From: Gordonia sp. KTR9
GTDB taxonomy: Bacteria > Actinomycetota > Actinomycetes > Mycobacteriales > Mycobacteriaceae
Length of the DNA: 64,000 nt
Assembly (NCBI RefSeq): GCF_000143885.2
Contig: NC_018581.1
Coordinates: 3,038,001 to 3,102,000 of the forward strand
Direction: 5' to 3'
Below are positions 36,412-47,754 of this stretch, one piece after another. The notes beneath the pieces are model-generated. The model was not told the origin of the DNA and ran no database searches. It worked only from the letters and a program-made list of their open reading frames with translations. Within the stretch, counting starts at the first letter, position 1. The number at the start of each line of letters is the position of its first letter. The translations under genes were made by a program, and so were the position numbers.

Positions 36412-37170
36412 TCAGTCCTGTGAGTCGGTGGTGGTGCCACCGTCGATGATCAGTTCCTTCGAGTCTGACGGTTGAGAGGACAGTTTGGCGAATCGGGGAT
36501 CCGCCAGCAGTTCCTCGTCGAGGTCGTCGATCAGGTCCACGTCGGGTAGGAGCGGCGCCAGATCGGGTAGCTCCGACAGGGACGCGAGGCCGAGGCGCTC
36601 GAGGAACAGCTCGGTGGTGGCATACGTCGTGGCGTTCGTGGTCGGTTCGTTGCCGACCTCGTTGATCAGCCCGCGTGCGACGAGCGTGCGGATCACGCCG
36701 TCGACGTTGACGCCGCGGATGGCGCTGACCCGGGCCCGGGTGACCGGCTGCCGGTACGCGATGGCCGCCAGTGTCTCGAGGGCCGCTCGGGTGAGCTTCG
36801 ACCGCGCCCCGTCGAGCAGCAGCCGCTCGACGTACGGGGCGTATTCCGCTCGTGTGTAGTAGCGCCAGCCGTCGCCGGCGAATCGCAGATCGAAGCCGCT
36901 GCCCGACGCGGTGAGCTCGGACGACATCGCGTTGAGCGTCTCCCGGACCCGCGTGCGGTCCTGGTCCACTGCGTTCGCGAGTTCGTCGGTGGTCACCGGG
37001 GTGTCGACGACGAGGAGCACCGCCTCCAGCGCTGAGCGCAGACGATCGTCGTCGAGATACTCCCCGTCACCCTGGAGCGCGGTCTGCTCGGGTTCGGCCG
37101 GTCCCGGATCCTCCCCCGCGGCCGCCCTGGTCGCGTCGTATGTCTCGACGTCGGGAACGTGGTCTGTCAT
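36412..37170 (-). CDS. scpB: Segregation and condensation protein B
   Basis: The 252-residue protein holds two winged-helix domains in the middle (about 45-210): RLRSALEAVLLVVDTPVTTD near 41 and AALETLAAIAYRQPVTRARV near 128, followed by VIRTLVARGLINEV. ScpB partners ScpA and Smc in the condensin complex for chromosome organisation. Acidic N- and C-terminal tails are typical of actinobacterial forms. The ATG at 37170 overlaps the scpA stop by 4 bases. Confidence 0.92.
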   Translation of the reverse strand: MTDHVPDVETYDATRAAAGEDPGPAEPEQTALQGDGEYLDDDRLRSALEAVLLVVDTPVTTDELANAVDQDRTRVRETLNAMSSELTASGSGFDLRFAGDGWRYYTRAEYAPYVERLLLDGARSKLTRAALETLAAIAYRQPVTRARVSAIRGVNVDGVIRTLVARGLINEVGNEPTTNATTYATTELFLERLGLASLSELPDLAPLLPDVDLIDDLDEELLADPRFAKLSSQPSDSKELIIDGGTTTDSQD

Positions 37171-38045
37171 CCGTAGTCCTCTGCCTTGTCGATGCGCAGG
37201 TCGTCGGCGCCGCGTTCGCTGGTCCACATCACCGCCAGGTCCTCGAGCGCCACGGGTTGTTCGAAGGCGACGGCCCGCTCTCGGAACAGCTCGAGCAATC
37301 CGAGAAAGCTGCCGACGATCTCCAGCCCGCTCGCACAGTCCGCGGTCAGATCACGGAAGCTCAACCATGTGCCCGGCGCGGCACTGAGCAGGGACGCCAT
37401 CCGACGCGCCTGGCCCGGAACGGACACCTTCTGCACGTCGTGCAGGTGGTCGAGGCCGACGGTGGGCACCGGGCGCGGCGTCAGCCCCGTCGCGGCGACC
37501 TGGGCGAAGCCGTCGGCGTCGACGCCGAGGGTCACCTCCGGCAGCAGATCCTCGAACCGCTTCTCCAGCGACACCGCCCGTGGGTAGCGCTGGAGCGCGG
37601 CCGCCTCGAGCTCGCCGAACAGAGCGGCCACCTGCTTGTACGCGCGGTACTGCAGCAACCGGGCGAACAACAGGTCCCGGGCCTCGAGCAGTGCGAGATC
37701 CTCGGGATCGTCCACCTCACCGGACGGAAGGAGGCGAGCCGCTTTGAGATCCAGCAGCGTCGCGGCGACGACGAGGAACTCGGTCGTCGCGTCGAGGCCC
37801 ATCTCCGGCCCGAGTTCGCGCGTGTAGGCGATGAAGTCGTCGGTGACCACATGCAGCGCCACCTCGGTCACATCGAGGCGGTGTTGTGAGATCAGGTTCA
37901 GCAACAGATCGAACGGGCCCTCGAAGTTGCGCAGCTTCACCCGGAAGCCGGACTCCTGGGCGCCTTCCGGCGCCGCCCCTTCTCCGATTGTGGCGGGTTC
38001 GGAGGCCGCGGCGTCGGGCGCCACCTGGTCCGTGCCGAGCGTCAT
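37167..38045 (-). CDS. scpA: Segregation and condensation protein A (kleisin)
   Basis: The 292-residue kleisin has the N-terminal FRVKLRNFEGPFDLLLNLIS motif near residue 35 that binds the Smc neck, TEFLVVAATLLDLKAARLLP near 85, and a C-terminal winged helix with VVGSFLGLLELFRERAVAFE near 245. It links Smc heads with ScpB. The gene overlaps parA upstream and scpB downstream, as in mycobacteria. Confidence 0.92.
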   Translation of the reverse strand: MTLGTDQVAPDAAASEPATIGEGAAPEGAQESGFRVKLRNFEGPFDLLLNLISQHRLDVTEVALHVVTDDFIAYTRELGPEMGLDATTEFLVVAATLLDLKAARLLPSGEVDDPEDLALLEARDLLFARLLQYRAYKQVAALFGELEAAALQRYPRAVSLEKRFEDLLPEVTLGVDADGFAQVAATGLTPRPVPTVGLDHLHDVQKVSVPGQARRMASLLSAAPGTWLSFRDLTADCASGLEIVGSFLGLLELFRERAVAFEQPVALEDLAVMWTSERGADDLRIDKAEDYG

Positions 38046-38989
38046 GTGCCTTTGACGTTGCGGGCGATGACCTCGCGCGCGAGCGCCCGGTATGCCTTCG
38101 CGCCGGCCGACCGCGGCGCCCAGGAGGTGATCGGTTCTCCGGCGACGCTGGTCTCCGGGAACCGGACGGTACGGGCGATGACGGTGTCGTAGACGGCGTC
38201 GCCGAACACCTCGACCACACGCGCCATCACCTCGCGCGAGTGCAGCGTGCGGGCGTCGAACATGGTCACCAGGATGCCGCCGAGATCGAGACGCGGGTTG
38301 AGCCGGTCACGCACCTTGTTGATCGTGTCGGTGAGCAGCGCCAGTCCGCGGAGGCTGAAGTACTCACACTCCATCGGGATGAGCACGGTGTCGGCGCAGG
38401 CCAGCGCGTTGACGGTGAGCAGACCCAGCGACGGCTGGCAGTCGATGAGGACGACGTCGTAGCGGTCGAGCACGGGGTGCAGTGCCCGGCCCAGCGATTG
38501 CTCGCGACCGACCTCGGTGACCAGTTGGATCTCCGCGGCGGAGAGGTCGATGTTGCTGGGCAGCAGGTCGAGACCGTCGACGCGGGTCCTCATCAGGACC
38601 TCGTCGGTCGCCACCTGCGGCGGCACGAGCAGGTTGTAGACGGTCTGATCCAGTTCGTGGTGCGGCACACCGAGTCCCGCGGACAGCGCACCCTGCGGGT
38701 CGAGGTCGACGAGCAGCACCCGACGACCGTATTCGGCAAGCGCCGCACCGAGATTGATGGTCGACGTCGTCTTGCCCACGCCGCCCTTCTGGTTGCAGAC
38801 CGCGATCACCGTGGCGGGTCCGTGGCGGTCGAGCAATGCCGGTTCGGGAACGTCGCGATACGGCCGCCCGGTGGGCCCGATCTCGTCGACGTCGTGCCCT
38901 GCTTCTTCGGTGTCGTTGCCGGGCGACACCTGGATGCTGTACTGATCTCCCGGACGGGCGCCAGACCGCGGTGCGCTCGGAGTGGTCAC
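38042..38989 (-). CDS. ParA-family chromosome partitioning ATPase
   Basis: The 315-residue protein has the deviant Walker A motif CNQKGGVGKTTSTINLGAAL near residue 66, LLVDLDPQGALSAGLG near 95, and VLIDCQPSLGLLTVNAL near 160. It is the ParA/Soj type found next to scpA-scpB (Rv1708 in M. tuberculosis) rather than the origin-proximal ParAB pair; no parB is adjacent. A 60-residue N-terminal extension precedes the ATPase core. The start is a GTG at 38989. Tandem 16-base repeats lie directly upstream. Confidence 0.9.
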   Translation of the reverse strand: MTTPSAPRSGARPGDQYSIQVSPGNDTEEAGHDVDEIGPTGRPYRDVPEPALLDRHGPATVIAVCNQKGGVGKTTSTINLGAALAEYGRRVLLVDLDPQGALSAGLGVPHHELDQTVYNLLVPPQVATDEVLMRTRVDGLDLLPSNIDLSAAEIQLVTEVGREQSLGRALHPVLDRYDVVLIDCQPSLGLLTVNALACADTVLIPMECEYFSLRGLALLTDTINKVRDRLNPRLDLGGILVTMFDARTLHSREVMARVVEVFGDAVYDTVIARTVRFPETSVAGEPITSWAPRSAGAKAYRALAREVIARNVKGT

Positions 38990-39007
38990 GTGTCCGCCGC
39001 TCCCTTC

Positions 39008-39055
39008 GCTGTTCGATGCCGCTGCTGTTCGATCACGCTGCTGGTCGGTGCCGCT
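39008..39055. repeat. Three tandem 16-base repeats upstream of the parA-like gene
   Basis: GCTGTTCGATGCCGCT (39008-39023), GCTGTTCGATCACGCT (39024-39039) and GCTGGTCGGTGCCGCT (39040-39055) follow one another without gaps, and a partial fourth copy with GCTGTTCG occurs at 39062-39069. The unit is not a multiple of three and lies in non-coding DNA 19 bases from the parA start codon, inside its predicted leader. Confidence 0.75.
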
Positions 39056-39111
39056 GTCGCCGCTGTTCGGTCGGGCAGCCGGTCCGCCCGTCGGCGTCCG
39101 AGCCTCGTATC

Positions 39112-39117
39112 AGCCTA
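39112..39117 (-). promoter_or_regulatory. Possible -10 element of the parA-scpA-scpB unit
   Basis: TAGGCT on the minus strand lies about 120 bases upstream of the parA start, on the far side of the tandem repeats. No good -35 is visible. Confidence 0.25.
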
Positions 39118-39169
39118 GGACATCTGCCCGATCATTCCGGCGTCGGCGCGCCCGACGCGACCGCAGCGG

Positions 39170-40090
39170 TCAGCGCGCCCGCGGATGGGCGACGGCATAG
39201 ACCTCGCGCATCGTGTTCACCGTCACGAGTGTGTACACCTGCGTGGTGGTGACCGAGGCATGGCCCAGGAGTTCCTGGACGACGCGGACGTCGGCGCCGC
39301 CGTCGAGGAGATGCGTCGCGAAGCTGTGCCGCAGGGTGTGCGGCGAGACCGCCTTGTCGAGTCCGGCACGTTCGGCCGCGGTGACGAGCACCTGCCAGGC
39401 GCTCTGCCGCGAGAGCCGGCCACCGCGAGCGTTGAGGAACAGCGCGGGCGTCGCCCGCGACACCAGCGCGGGCCGTCCGCGGACGAGATACGCCTCGAGA
39501 GCGTCGACGGCCGGTCCGCCGATCGGCACGAGACGCTCCTTCCCGCCCTTGCCACGAAGGCGAACCGCCCGCATGTCGTCGAGATCCAGGTCGTCGATGT
39601 CCAGCGAGGTGGCCTCGGAGATCCGCGCCCCGCAGCTGTAGAGGAACTCCAGCAGGGCACGGTCCCGCAGGCCGCGCGGATGGTCGTCGGCGCCCGCGGC
39701 ATCGAGGATCGCGAGCACCTCGTCCACCGGCAGCGACTTCGGCAGGCGGCGGGCGGCGCGGGGCGGCCGGACATCGTGCGCGACGTCGGTCGTCACGATC
39801 CCCTCGTCCACCGCGAACTTGTGAAACCGCCTGGTCGCGACCAGGGTTCGCGCGATCGAACTGTCCGCGAGGGGCGCGAATCCCGCGTCGGCGTCGCCGC
39901 GCCGCAGCTCCACGAGGAACTCGCGGATGTCCTCCTCGGCCACCGTGTCGAGGGCCGAGATCCCTCGTCGGTCGAGGTATCGCCGGTACCGCTCGAGGTC
40001 GCGCCGGTACGACGACACCGTGTTGGCCGCCGCACCTCGCTCCACCGTCAGGTGATCGAGGTAGCGCGAGATGTCGGCGGCCAGGGTCAC
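39170..40090 (-). CDS. xerD: Site-specific tyrosine recombinase XerD
   Basis: The 306-residue protein has the SAM-like N-terminal domain (about 1-105) and a catalytic domain with all active residues: Arg156 in CGARISEA, Lys in [11 protein letters not shown] near 184, His251 and Arg254 in [10 protein letters not shown], His277 in [10 protein letters not shown] and nucleophile Tyr286 in TQVYT. XerC/XerD resolve chromosome dimers at dif. Context (downstream of the Nudix gene and pyrG, as Rv1701) supports housekeeping XerD rather than a phage integrase. The GTG at 40090 overlaps the Nudix stop. Confidence 0.93.
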   Translation of the reverse strand: MTLAADISRYLDHLTVERGAAANTVSSYRRDLERYRRYLDRRGISALDTVAEEDIREFLVELRRGDADAGFAPLADSSIARTLVATRRFHKFAVDEGIVTTDVAHDVRPPRAARRLPKSLPVDEVLAILDAAGADDHPRGLRDRALLEFLYSCGARISEATSLDIDDLDLDDMRAVRLRGKGGKERLVPIGGPAVDALEAYLVRGRPALVSRATPALFLNARGGRLSRQSAWQVLVTAAERAGLDKAVSPHTLRHSFATHLLDGGADVRVVQELLGHASVTTTQVYTLVTVNTMREVYAVAHPRAR

Positions 40091-40722
40091 GACCGGCGGC
40101 CCCGATCGTCGGCACGACGGTTGCGTAATGCGGTCGGTTCGTCCGGCCACGGGGCGCCGACACCTCGCAGACCGGTCGTCGATTCGCGTGCAGCCGCCGC
40201 GGCCAGGATGCCGGCGACGCTGGTCGCGTTGACGATCTCGCCCGCGAACACCTGGGCGACAGCGTCGTCGAGCGGTACCCACTCCACCGTCATGTCGGCT
40301 TCCTCGTCCACGCGTTCGGCCGCGTCGAGGTGGTGCAACCCCTCGGCGAGATACAGCCGCAGCGCCTCGTCGGTGAACCCGGGTGAGAGGGCGAGGTCGA
40401 CGAGGACGTGCCACGAGTCGGCGGCGAGGTCGGCCTCTTCGGCCAACTCGCGCTGCGCGGCGGCCAGGGGCTCCTCGTCGGCCTGGTCGAGCAGCCCGGC
40501 GGGCAACTCGAGCAGTCGGCGTCCGAGCGGATGACGGTACTGCCGCACCATCGCCACGCGACCGGCGTCGTCGCGGGCCAGGATCGCGACGGCCCCGAAA
40601 TGCTCGACGACCTCACGCTCGGCGACGCGTCCGCCCGGCATCTCGACATCGTCGACCCGCAGGGTGATGATCGCGCCGTCGTACACCGTGCGGCTGTCCT
40701 TGACCTCGAAGTCGTGGCCCAA
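40087..40722 (-). CDS. Nudix hydrolase, ADP-ribose pyrophosphatase type
   Basis: The 211-residue enzyme has the Nudix box: the Gly of [10 protein letters not shown] near residue 76 followed by [10 protein letters not shown]. Upstream [18 protein letters not shown] near 60 matches the ADP-ribose pyrophosphatase subgroup, which cleaves ADP-ribose to AMP and ribose-5-phosphate. Its stop overlaps the xerD start and it follows pyrG after 6 bases, so all three are probably one transcript. Confidence 0.88.
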   Translation of the reverse strand: MGHDFEVKDSRTVYDGAIITLRVDDVEMPGGRVAEREVVEHFGAVAILARDDAGRVAMVRQYRHPLGRRLLELPAGLLDQADEEPLAAAQRELAEEADLAADSWHVLVDLALSPGFTDEALRLYLAEGLHHLDAAERVDEEADMTVEWVPLDDAVAQVFAGEIVNATSVAGILAAAAARESTTGLRGVGAPWPDEPTALRNRRADDRGRRS

Positions 40723-40728
40723 GGCGGG

Positions 40729-42570
<1,842 letters not shown>

Positions 42571-42671
42571 TTACCTACGGGACTCCAGGGTAACACCACC
42601 GGCGCCCGACGCCGCACCGCCACACCGCAGGCGGGCGTGGCGGCCCTTCCGCGAGCGCAGCGAGCCCGTTC

Positions 42672-43607
42672 TCACGCGGCCGGCCGGCCGTCGACGCCGA
42701 CCGTGATCGCGGTCGCCCCCGCTCCGGTGCCGTAGGAGCCGGTCGTACCGTCGACCTCGGCGGCCAGGGCGAGGATCGTCGTGATGAGGCCGGTCGGCTG
42801 ATCGATGTTGTCGACCGTCGAGACCGCGTTGGCCAGCGACGGATCCGAGCGGACGATGGCGATCGGCGACCCACCCGAGGCCGACCCGGTGCGCCCGACG
42901 AGTACACCGCCGACCCCGCGTGCCGACATCGCGGCAGCGAAGCGGCCGACGAGCGCGCCCTGCGCGCCCGAGTCCGGTCCGAACTCGTCGCCGGTGACCA
43001 CGACGACCAGATCGGTCGGGGTGATGGCGTTGTCGGCGTAGTCGATGAATCCACCGTCGCGCAGCGTGCCGAGACCGGTCCGACGATCACCGGACGACGC
43101 CGGACGTGCCGTCTCGTTCGACAGCACGAGGGCCCCCAGGAGGTCACCGACCCGCCCGCCGGAGTCGGTCAGTTCGGCGCGGAGCATCGTGCCCGGCGGG
43201 ATGGTCTGGTCGACGATCGTCCGCAGCTCCTCGGACTTGCCGTCGGTGAGCAGTGCGTCGGTCAGGGCCAGCTGTCCGCCGAAGCGTGCCCCGGCACCCG
43301 AGATCGACTCCTTGACCGCGTCGACGTCGGCTTCCGCCGCGTTTGGTGCGGTCACCACCAGAACGGACTGCCCCTTCAACTTGTCCGCGATCAGCCGCGG
43401 CGCGATGGCGAGGTCGAAGCTGTTGGAGGCATTGAGCTTTGCGTTGAGATCGTCGCGCTCGTTCTCCAGGTCGCCGATGCGGTCGCGGCTCGTGCCGGTC
43501 ATCGAGTTGACACGGTCGCCGACGAAACCCGATCCCAGGAACAGTCCCAGGGCGAGCGCGAGAAAGACCGCGACCAGTGAGATCGCGTGCTGTCGTAGCG
43601 AGATCAT
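42672..43607 (-). CDS. mctB: MctB-like copper transport protein (DUF3186)
   Basis: The 311-residue protein starts MISLRQHAISLVAVFLALAL, an N-terminal membrane anchor, followed by a coiled segment (DRIGDLENERDDLNAKLNAS) and a periplasmic/extracytoplasmic domain with VLVVTAPNAAEADVDAVKES near 78. This matches the Rv1698 family, reported in M. tuberculosis as a mycobacterial copper transport protein limiting intracellular copper. The four-base gap to steA and the same order as Rv1697-Rv1698 support it. The Gly-rich C-terminus lies just inside the pyrG upstream region. Confidence 0.87.
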   Translation of the reverse strand: MISLRQHAISLVAVFLALALGLFLGSGFVGDRVNSMTGTSRDRIGDLENERDDLNAKLNASNSFDLAIAPRLIADKLKGQSVLVVTAPNAAEADVDAVKESISGAGARFGGQLALTDALLTDGKSEELRTIVDQTIPPGTMLRAELTDSGGRVGDLLGALVLSNETARPASSGDRRTGLGTLRDGGFIDYADNAITPTDLVVVVTGDEFGPDSGAQGALVGRFAAAMSARGVGGVLVGRTGSASGGSPIAIVRSDPSLANAVSTVDNIDQPTGLITTILALAAEVDGTTGSYGTGAGATAITVGVDGRPAA

Positions 43608-43610
43608 CGG

Positions 43611-44798
43611 CTACCTGTTCCAAACCTCTCGTGCCCAGTCCAGCAGCGCGTTCCACTGCAGGACGATCCAGTCGGTGATGTCGGTGCCCGCATTCGACAA
43701 CATCACGGCCGCGATCACGGCCACCAGGGCCGCGAGGACGACACACGCGATGGCCGCTCCCGACACCCGGCTGCGGTACAGCGTGGCGACCGCCTTGGCG
43801 TCGACCAGCTTCTGACCGACCTTCAGCCGCGTCAGGAACATCGAGGGATTGCTCTCCCGGCGCGAGCGGTCGAAGAAGTCGTCGAGTGACCCGGGATAGC
43901 CGACGGTGACGATCAGATCGGCGCCGTGGTAGTCGGTGAGCAGCAGCGCCAGGTCGCCGGCCGAACCGGCGGCCGGGAACGTGGTGGCGCCGATGCCCAG
44001 ATCCTGGATGCGTTCGAGCCCGGTCGCATGGCCGTCGGTGTCAGCCGGAAGCACCAGCTGTGCACCGGATTTCAGCGTCGCAGTCTTCATGGTGTCGGGG
44101 TCGCCGACGACGATCGCGGGCTTGTACCCGGCCTTCATCAGGGTGTCCGCGCCGGCCCCGACACCCACCATGACGGGCTGATACTCCTTGATGAACGGCT
44201 TCAGGGAGCGCAGGTCGGCGGCGCGGTCGGCGCCTTCTCCGACGATGACGACATGGCGGCCCGCGACGTCGACGTCGATCTCGGGGACACCGACGCCGTC
44301 GATCAGCAACGGGGATTCGCTGCGGATGAACTCGATGGTGTTGCCCGAGAACGCCTCGAGATGGTCGACGAGACCGGCTTTGGCGCCGATCATGATGTCG
44401 GCGATCTCACGCTCGTCGAGTTCGGTGCCGAGAGCCAGTCGTCGTTCCCCGACGAACAGCCGGTCGTTGTGGACCCGCACCTTGGCGCCGTCCTTGACCC
44501 GCTTGAAGATGTCCGGTCCCACGTCGTCGAGCAGCACGATGCCGGATGCCACCAGGACCTCGGGCCCGAGGTTGGGATAGCGGCCGGTGATCGACCGCGA
44601 GGCGTTGACCACGGCCACGACGTTGGCCTCGACGAGGGCATCGGCGGTCACCCGGTCGAGGTCGACCTCGTCGAGGATGGCGATGTCGCCGGGCCCGACG
44701 CGGTTGAGCAGCCGTTTCGTGTTCTTGTCGATTCTGGCGATACCGGTCACGCCAGGCAGTTCTTCGGTGGTACGCGCGAGCAGTGCAGGCATCTTCAT
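43611..44798 (-). CDS. steA: SteA-like protein (putative cytokinetic ring protein)
   Basis: The 395-residue protein has an N-terminal thiamin-pyrophosphokinase-like fold with RYPNLGPEVLVASGIVLLDD near 78 and VVGDPDTMKTATLKSGAQLV near 235, and a C-terminal membrane segment IACVVLAALVAVIAAVMLSN near 355. SteA works with SteB in cell division of Corynebacterium; here the downstream MctB-type protein occupies the SteB-like position. The ATG at 44798 (MKMPALLAR) matches the mycobacterial start; ATG 44807 is an alternative. Confidence 0.85.
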   Translation of the reverse strand: MKMPALLARTTEELPGVTGIARIDKNTKRLLNRVGPGDIAILDEVDLDRVTADALVEANVVAVVNASRSITGRYPNLGPEVLVASGIVLLDDVGPDIFKRVKDGAKVRVHNDRLFVGERRLALGTELDEREIADIMIGAKAGLVDHLEAFSGNTIEFIRSESPLLIDGVGVPEIDVDVAGRHVVIVGEGADRAADLRSLKPFIKEYQPVMVGVGAGADTLMKAGYKPAIVVGDPDTMKTATLKSGAQLVLPADTDGHATGLERIQDLGIGATTFPAAGSAGDLALLLTDYHGADLIVTVGYPGSLDDFFDRSRRESNPSMFLTRLKVGQKLVDAKAVATLYRSRVSGAAIACVVLAALVAVIAAVMLSNAGTDITDWIVLQWNALLDWAREVWNR

Positions 44799-44901
44799 GA
44801 CGGCCATGATCGGCCGAAGGCAGGTCTCAGCCGTGGAGGCGCGCCGTAACAGCAGCAACTTTTGTCACACACGCACCATGTGTTTCACCGTTCGTGACCG
44901 G

Positions 44902-46656
44902 TCAGTTGGCAGCGCGCTCCGTCTCCGCGATCGCCAGCAGTTCTTCGGCATGGGCGCGTCCGGTGTCGGACTCCCCCAGGCCCGCGAGCATGCGGGCCAG
45001 CTCGGCGACACGCTCGTCCCGATCGAGCGTGCGCACGCTGCTGGTGACCAGCGCACCCTTCTTGCTCTTGCCGATGACGAGGTGATTGTCGGCGAACGCC
45101 GCCACCTGCGGGAGGTGCGTCACCACGATGACCTGGTGCGCCCGGGCGAGCCTCGACAGGCGCTTCCCGATCTCGACGGCCGCGCGGCCACCGACGCCGG
45201 CATCGACCTCGTCGAAGACCATGACCGACCCCGACGTGGGTGCGGCGAGGACGACTTCGAGCGCGAGCATCACCCGCGAGAGCTCGCCACCCGATGCCGA
45301 CTTCGCGATGGGCAACGGGGTGGCGCCGGGATGGGCGACGAGCGCGAACTCGACCTTGTCGGTGCCATCGGCGCCGGCGTGCACAGCGGTGCCCGCGACG
45401 GTGACCGCCAGCCGGTCGTCGGGCGACGCCGGGTCCGGGTTGACCGCGACGGCCAGCGCCGAGTCCCCCATCGCCAGCCCCTTGAGCTCACGGGACACCT
45501 TGTCCGCCATCGACTTGGCGGCCTTCGCGCGCAGCGTGTGCAACTTCTCGGCCGCGGTCTGCACGGCATCCCGGGCGGACATCGCGGCGACCTCGAGCTC
45601 CTCGACCGAGGCACGCGGGTCCTCGAGTTCGGCCAGCCTGGCCTCCGCGGTGCGGCGCCAGTCGATCACGCCGTCGACGTCGGGTGCGTACTTGCGGACC
45701 AACGTCTTCAGCTCGGCCTGACGGGCGAGAAGTTTGTCGAGTTCCTCGGCGTCGGCGGGCAGGCTCGAGGTGAAGGCGGTCAGTTCGGCACCGACGTCGG
45801 TGATGACGGTGAGCGCCTCGGCGACGCGCGGCACCAGGTCGCGCAAGGTGTCGTCCGCCGCGGTCTCGAGGAGCGTCCGGACCGTTCCGAGGCCCTCGAT
45901 GACCGACGACCCCGATTCGCCCGCGACGAGATGGTGGGCCTGATCTGCGGCACCCCGGATGGACTCCAGGTCGGAGAGCCGACGGATCGTCGCGGTCAGG
46001 TCCTCGTCCTCCCCGGGCGCCGGGTCGACGGCGGCGATCTCGTCGATGCCGAACCGCAGCCGGTCGGCCTCCTGCGCGAGCTCCCGCTGGTTGGCGCGCC
46101 GGGTGTCGAGCTCGTCGAGCAACTCCACCCAGGCCGACCGCGCCTTCCGGTACGACTCCAGTGCCGAGGCGGCCTTCGGTCCGGCGAAGGTGTCGAGCGC
46201 GGCACGCTGGTGCTCGGGTCGCAGGAGGCGCAACTGATCGTTCTGGCCGTGGATGGCCAGGACCGCGGTGGTTAGTTGACCCATCACGCCCACCGGCACC
46301 GAACGCCCGCCCAGATGGGCACGGGACCGCCCGTCGGCGCTGACCGACCGGACCGCGATGACGGTGTCGTCGTCGTCGAGCTCGGCCCCGGTGGAGTCCA
46401 AGATCTCGGCGACGACCGGGTCTCGCTGCGCGCCACCGTTGTTCGCGAGACGGAATCGGCCCTCGACGATCGCCTTGGCACTACCGGTCCGGACGCGGGA
46501 CGCGTCGGCGCGTGCGCCCGACAGCAGGTGCAGGCTGGTGACGATCATCGTCTTGCCCGCTCCGGTCTCGCCGGTGAGCACCGTGAACCCGGGATGGAAG
46601 CGCGCCTGCGCCTCTTCGATGACGCCGAGTCCGGTGATCGAGATCTCTTCGAGCAC
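44902..46656 (-). CDS. recN: DNA repair protein RecN
   Basis: The 584-residue SMC-like ATPase has Walker A TVLTGETGAGKTMIVTSLHL near residue 25, a long coiled-coil middle (about 150-400), the signature GGELSRVMLALEVVL near 455 and Walker B VMVFDEVDAGVGG near 485. RecN acts early in double-strand break repair. The GTG at 46656 follows GGGAGG 11 bases upstream and lies two bases from the nadK stop, so the two genes are almost certainly co-transcribed. Confidence 0.94.
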   Translation of the reverse strand: MLEEISITGLGVIEEAQARFHPGFTVLTGETGAGKTMIVTSLHLLSGARADASRVRTGSAKAIVEGRFRLANNGGAQRDPVVAEILDSTGAELDDDDTVIAVRSVSADGRSRAHLGGRSVPVGVMGQLTTAVLAIHGQNDQLRLLRPEHQRAALDTFAGPKAASALESYRKARSAWVELLDELDTRRANQRELAQEADRLRFGIDEIAAVDPAPGEDEDLTATIRRLSDLESIRGAADQAHHLVAGESGSSVIEGLGTVRTLLETAADDTLRDLVPRVAEALTVITDVGAELTAFTSSLPADAEELDKLLARQAELKTLVRKYAPDVDGVIDWRRTAEARLAELEDPRASVEELEVAAMSARDAVQTAAEKLHTLRAKAAKSMADKVSRELKGLAMGDSALAVAVNPDPASPDDRLAVTVAGTAVHAGADGTDKVEFALVAHPGATPLPIAKSASGGELSRVMLALEVVLAAPTSGSVMVFDEVDAGVGGRAAVEIGKRLSRLARAHQVIVVTHLPQVAAFADNHLVIGKSKKGALVTSSVRTLDRDERVAELARMLAGLGESDTGRAHAEELLAIAETERAAN

Positions 46657-46658
46657 GC

Positions 46659-47678
46659 CTACGCCTGCCTCCCCCGCCAACCCGTGACCGGGAGGGCGAA
46701 CTTGGTGACCAGTCGGTCCGCGAAGGGATCGGAGTCGATCCGGATCCATCGCACCGACCGCTCACTGCGCACGACCTCGACCCGCGCACCGGCGGGGACG
46801 TCGAGCGCGCGCCGACCGTCACACAGCGCCACCGCCGACCGTCCGTTCTTGTCGACCTCCACCGCTATCCGCGATCGTGGACTCGTGACCATCGGCCGTG
46901 CGAACAGCGCGTGTGCGTTGTTGGGGACCACCAGGATGGCCTCCAGATCGGGCCACATCACCGGGCCACCCGCCGAGAAGGCATAGGCCGTCGACCCGGT
47001 CGGTGTCGACACCAGCACGCCGTCGGCGCCGAAGGCCGAGACCGGCCGGCCGTCGACCTCGGTCACGAGCTCGAGCACACCGTTGTTGCTCGTGTTCAGG
47101 ACCGCGACCTCGTTGAGGGCCCAGCTGCAGGCGGTCGGCGGATCCGGGTCGGCCGGATCGACGATGGCGATGTCGAGGGTCATCCGCGGTTCGATGCGGT
47201 AGTCCCGGGCGATCAGCTGGTTCATGACCTCGTCGACCCGATGGGCCTCCGCCTCCGCCAGGAAGCCGATGTGCCCGAGGTTGATACCGAGGACGGGGAC
47301 CTCCGCGGGATAGGCCAGCTCCGCCGCCCGCAGGAAGGTGCCGTCGCCGCCCAGCACGATGACCAGCTCACAGCCCTCGGCCGAGGCGGACTCGGCGGTT
47401 GTCACCTCGACGACAGCTCCGAGGGACCGCAGGTATTCGGGATCGACCGGTACGTTCGGGGGACGCGGCGACCCGCCCTCGTTGTTGCGGTACAGCACGT
47501 CGTGATCGGGGGCGTCGCGGTCGAGAGTGTCATGGTCGACGACGCGGAGTGCGACGCCGGCGGCCGCACAGCGTCGCGCGATCGCTTCGATGGTGTCGAG
47601 AACGTTCTCGCGTCCGGTGTGGGCGACCACCAAGAACTCGCGGGCACCGGTGTGGTCCGGCGCCGAATCGTCGGTCAC
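46659..47678 (-). CDS. nadK: NAD kinase
   Basis: The 339-residue enzyme phosphorylates NAD to NADP. It has the GGDGTFLRAAELA motif near residue 116 with the catalytic Asp, NLGHIGFLAEAEAH near 140 and STPTGSTAYAFSAGGP near 233. Length is slightly above the usual 300 because of a 25-residue N-terminal acidic extension. It sits between tlyA and recN in the order tlyA-nadK-recN known from mycobacteria (Rv1694-Rv1696). Confidence 0.94.
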   Translation of the reverse strand: MTDDSAPDHTGAREFLVVAHTGRENVLDTIEAIARRCAAAGVALRVVDHDTLDRDAPDHDVLYRNNEGGSPRPPNVPVDPEYLRSLGAVVEVTTAESASAEGCELVIVLGGDGTFLRAAELAYPAEVPVLGINLGHIGFLAEAEAHRVDEVMNQLIARDYRIEPRMTLDIAIVDPADPDPPTACSWALNEVAVLNTSNNGVLELVTEVDGRPVSAFGADGVLVSTPTGSTAYAFSAGGPVMWPDLEAILVVPNNAHALFARPMVTSPRSRIAVEVDKNGRSAVALCDGRRALDVPAGARVEVVRSERSVRWIRIDSDPFADRLVTKFALPVTGWRGRQA

Positions 47679-47754
47679 TGGTGATTCCCTCCATCGAAGT
47701 GCGGTCTGGGAAGAGTGCGGTGTCGGAGTTCGGCCACGTCACCGAACCGAGCGA

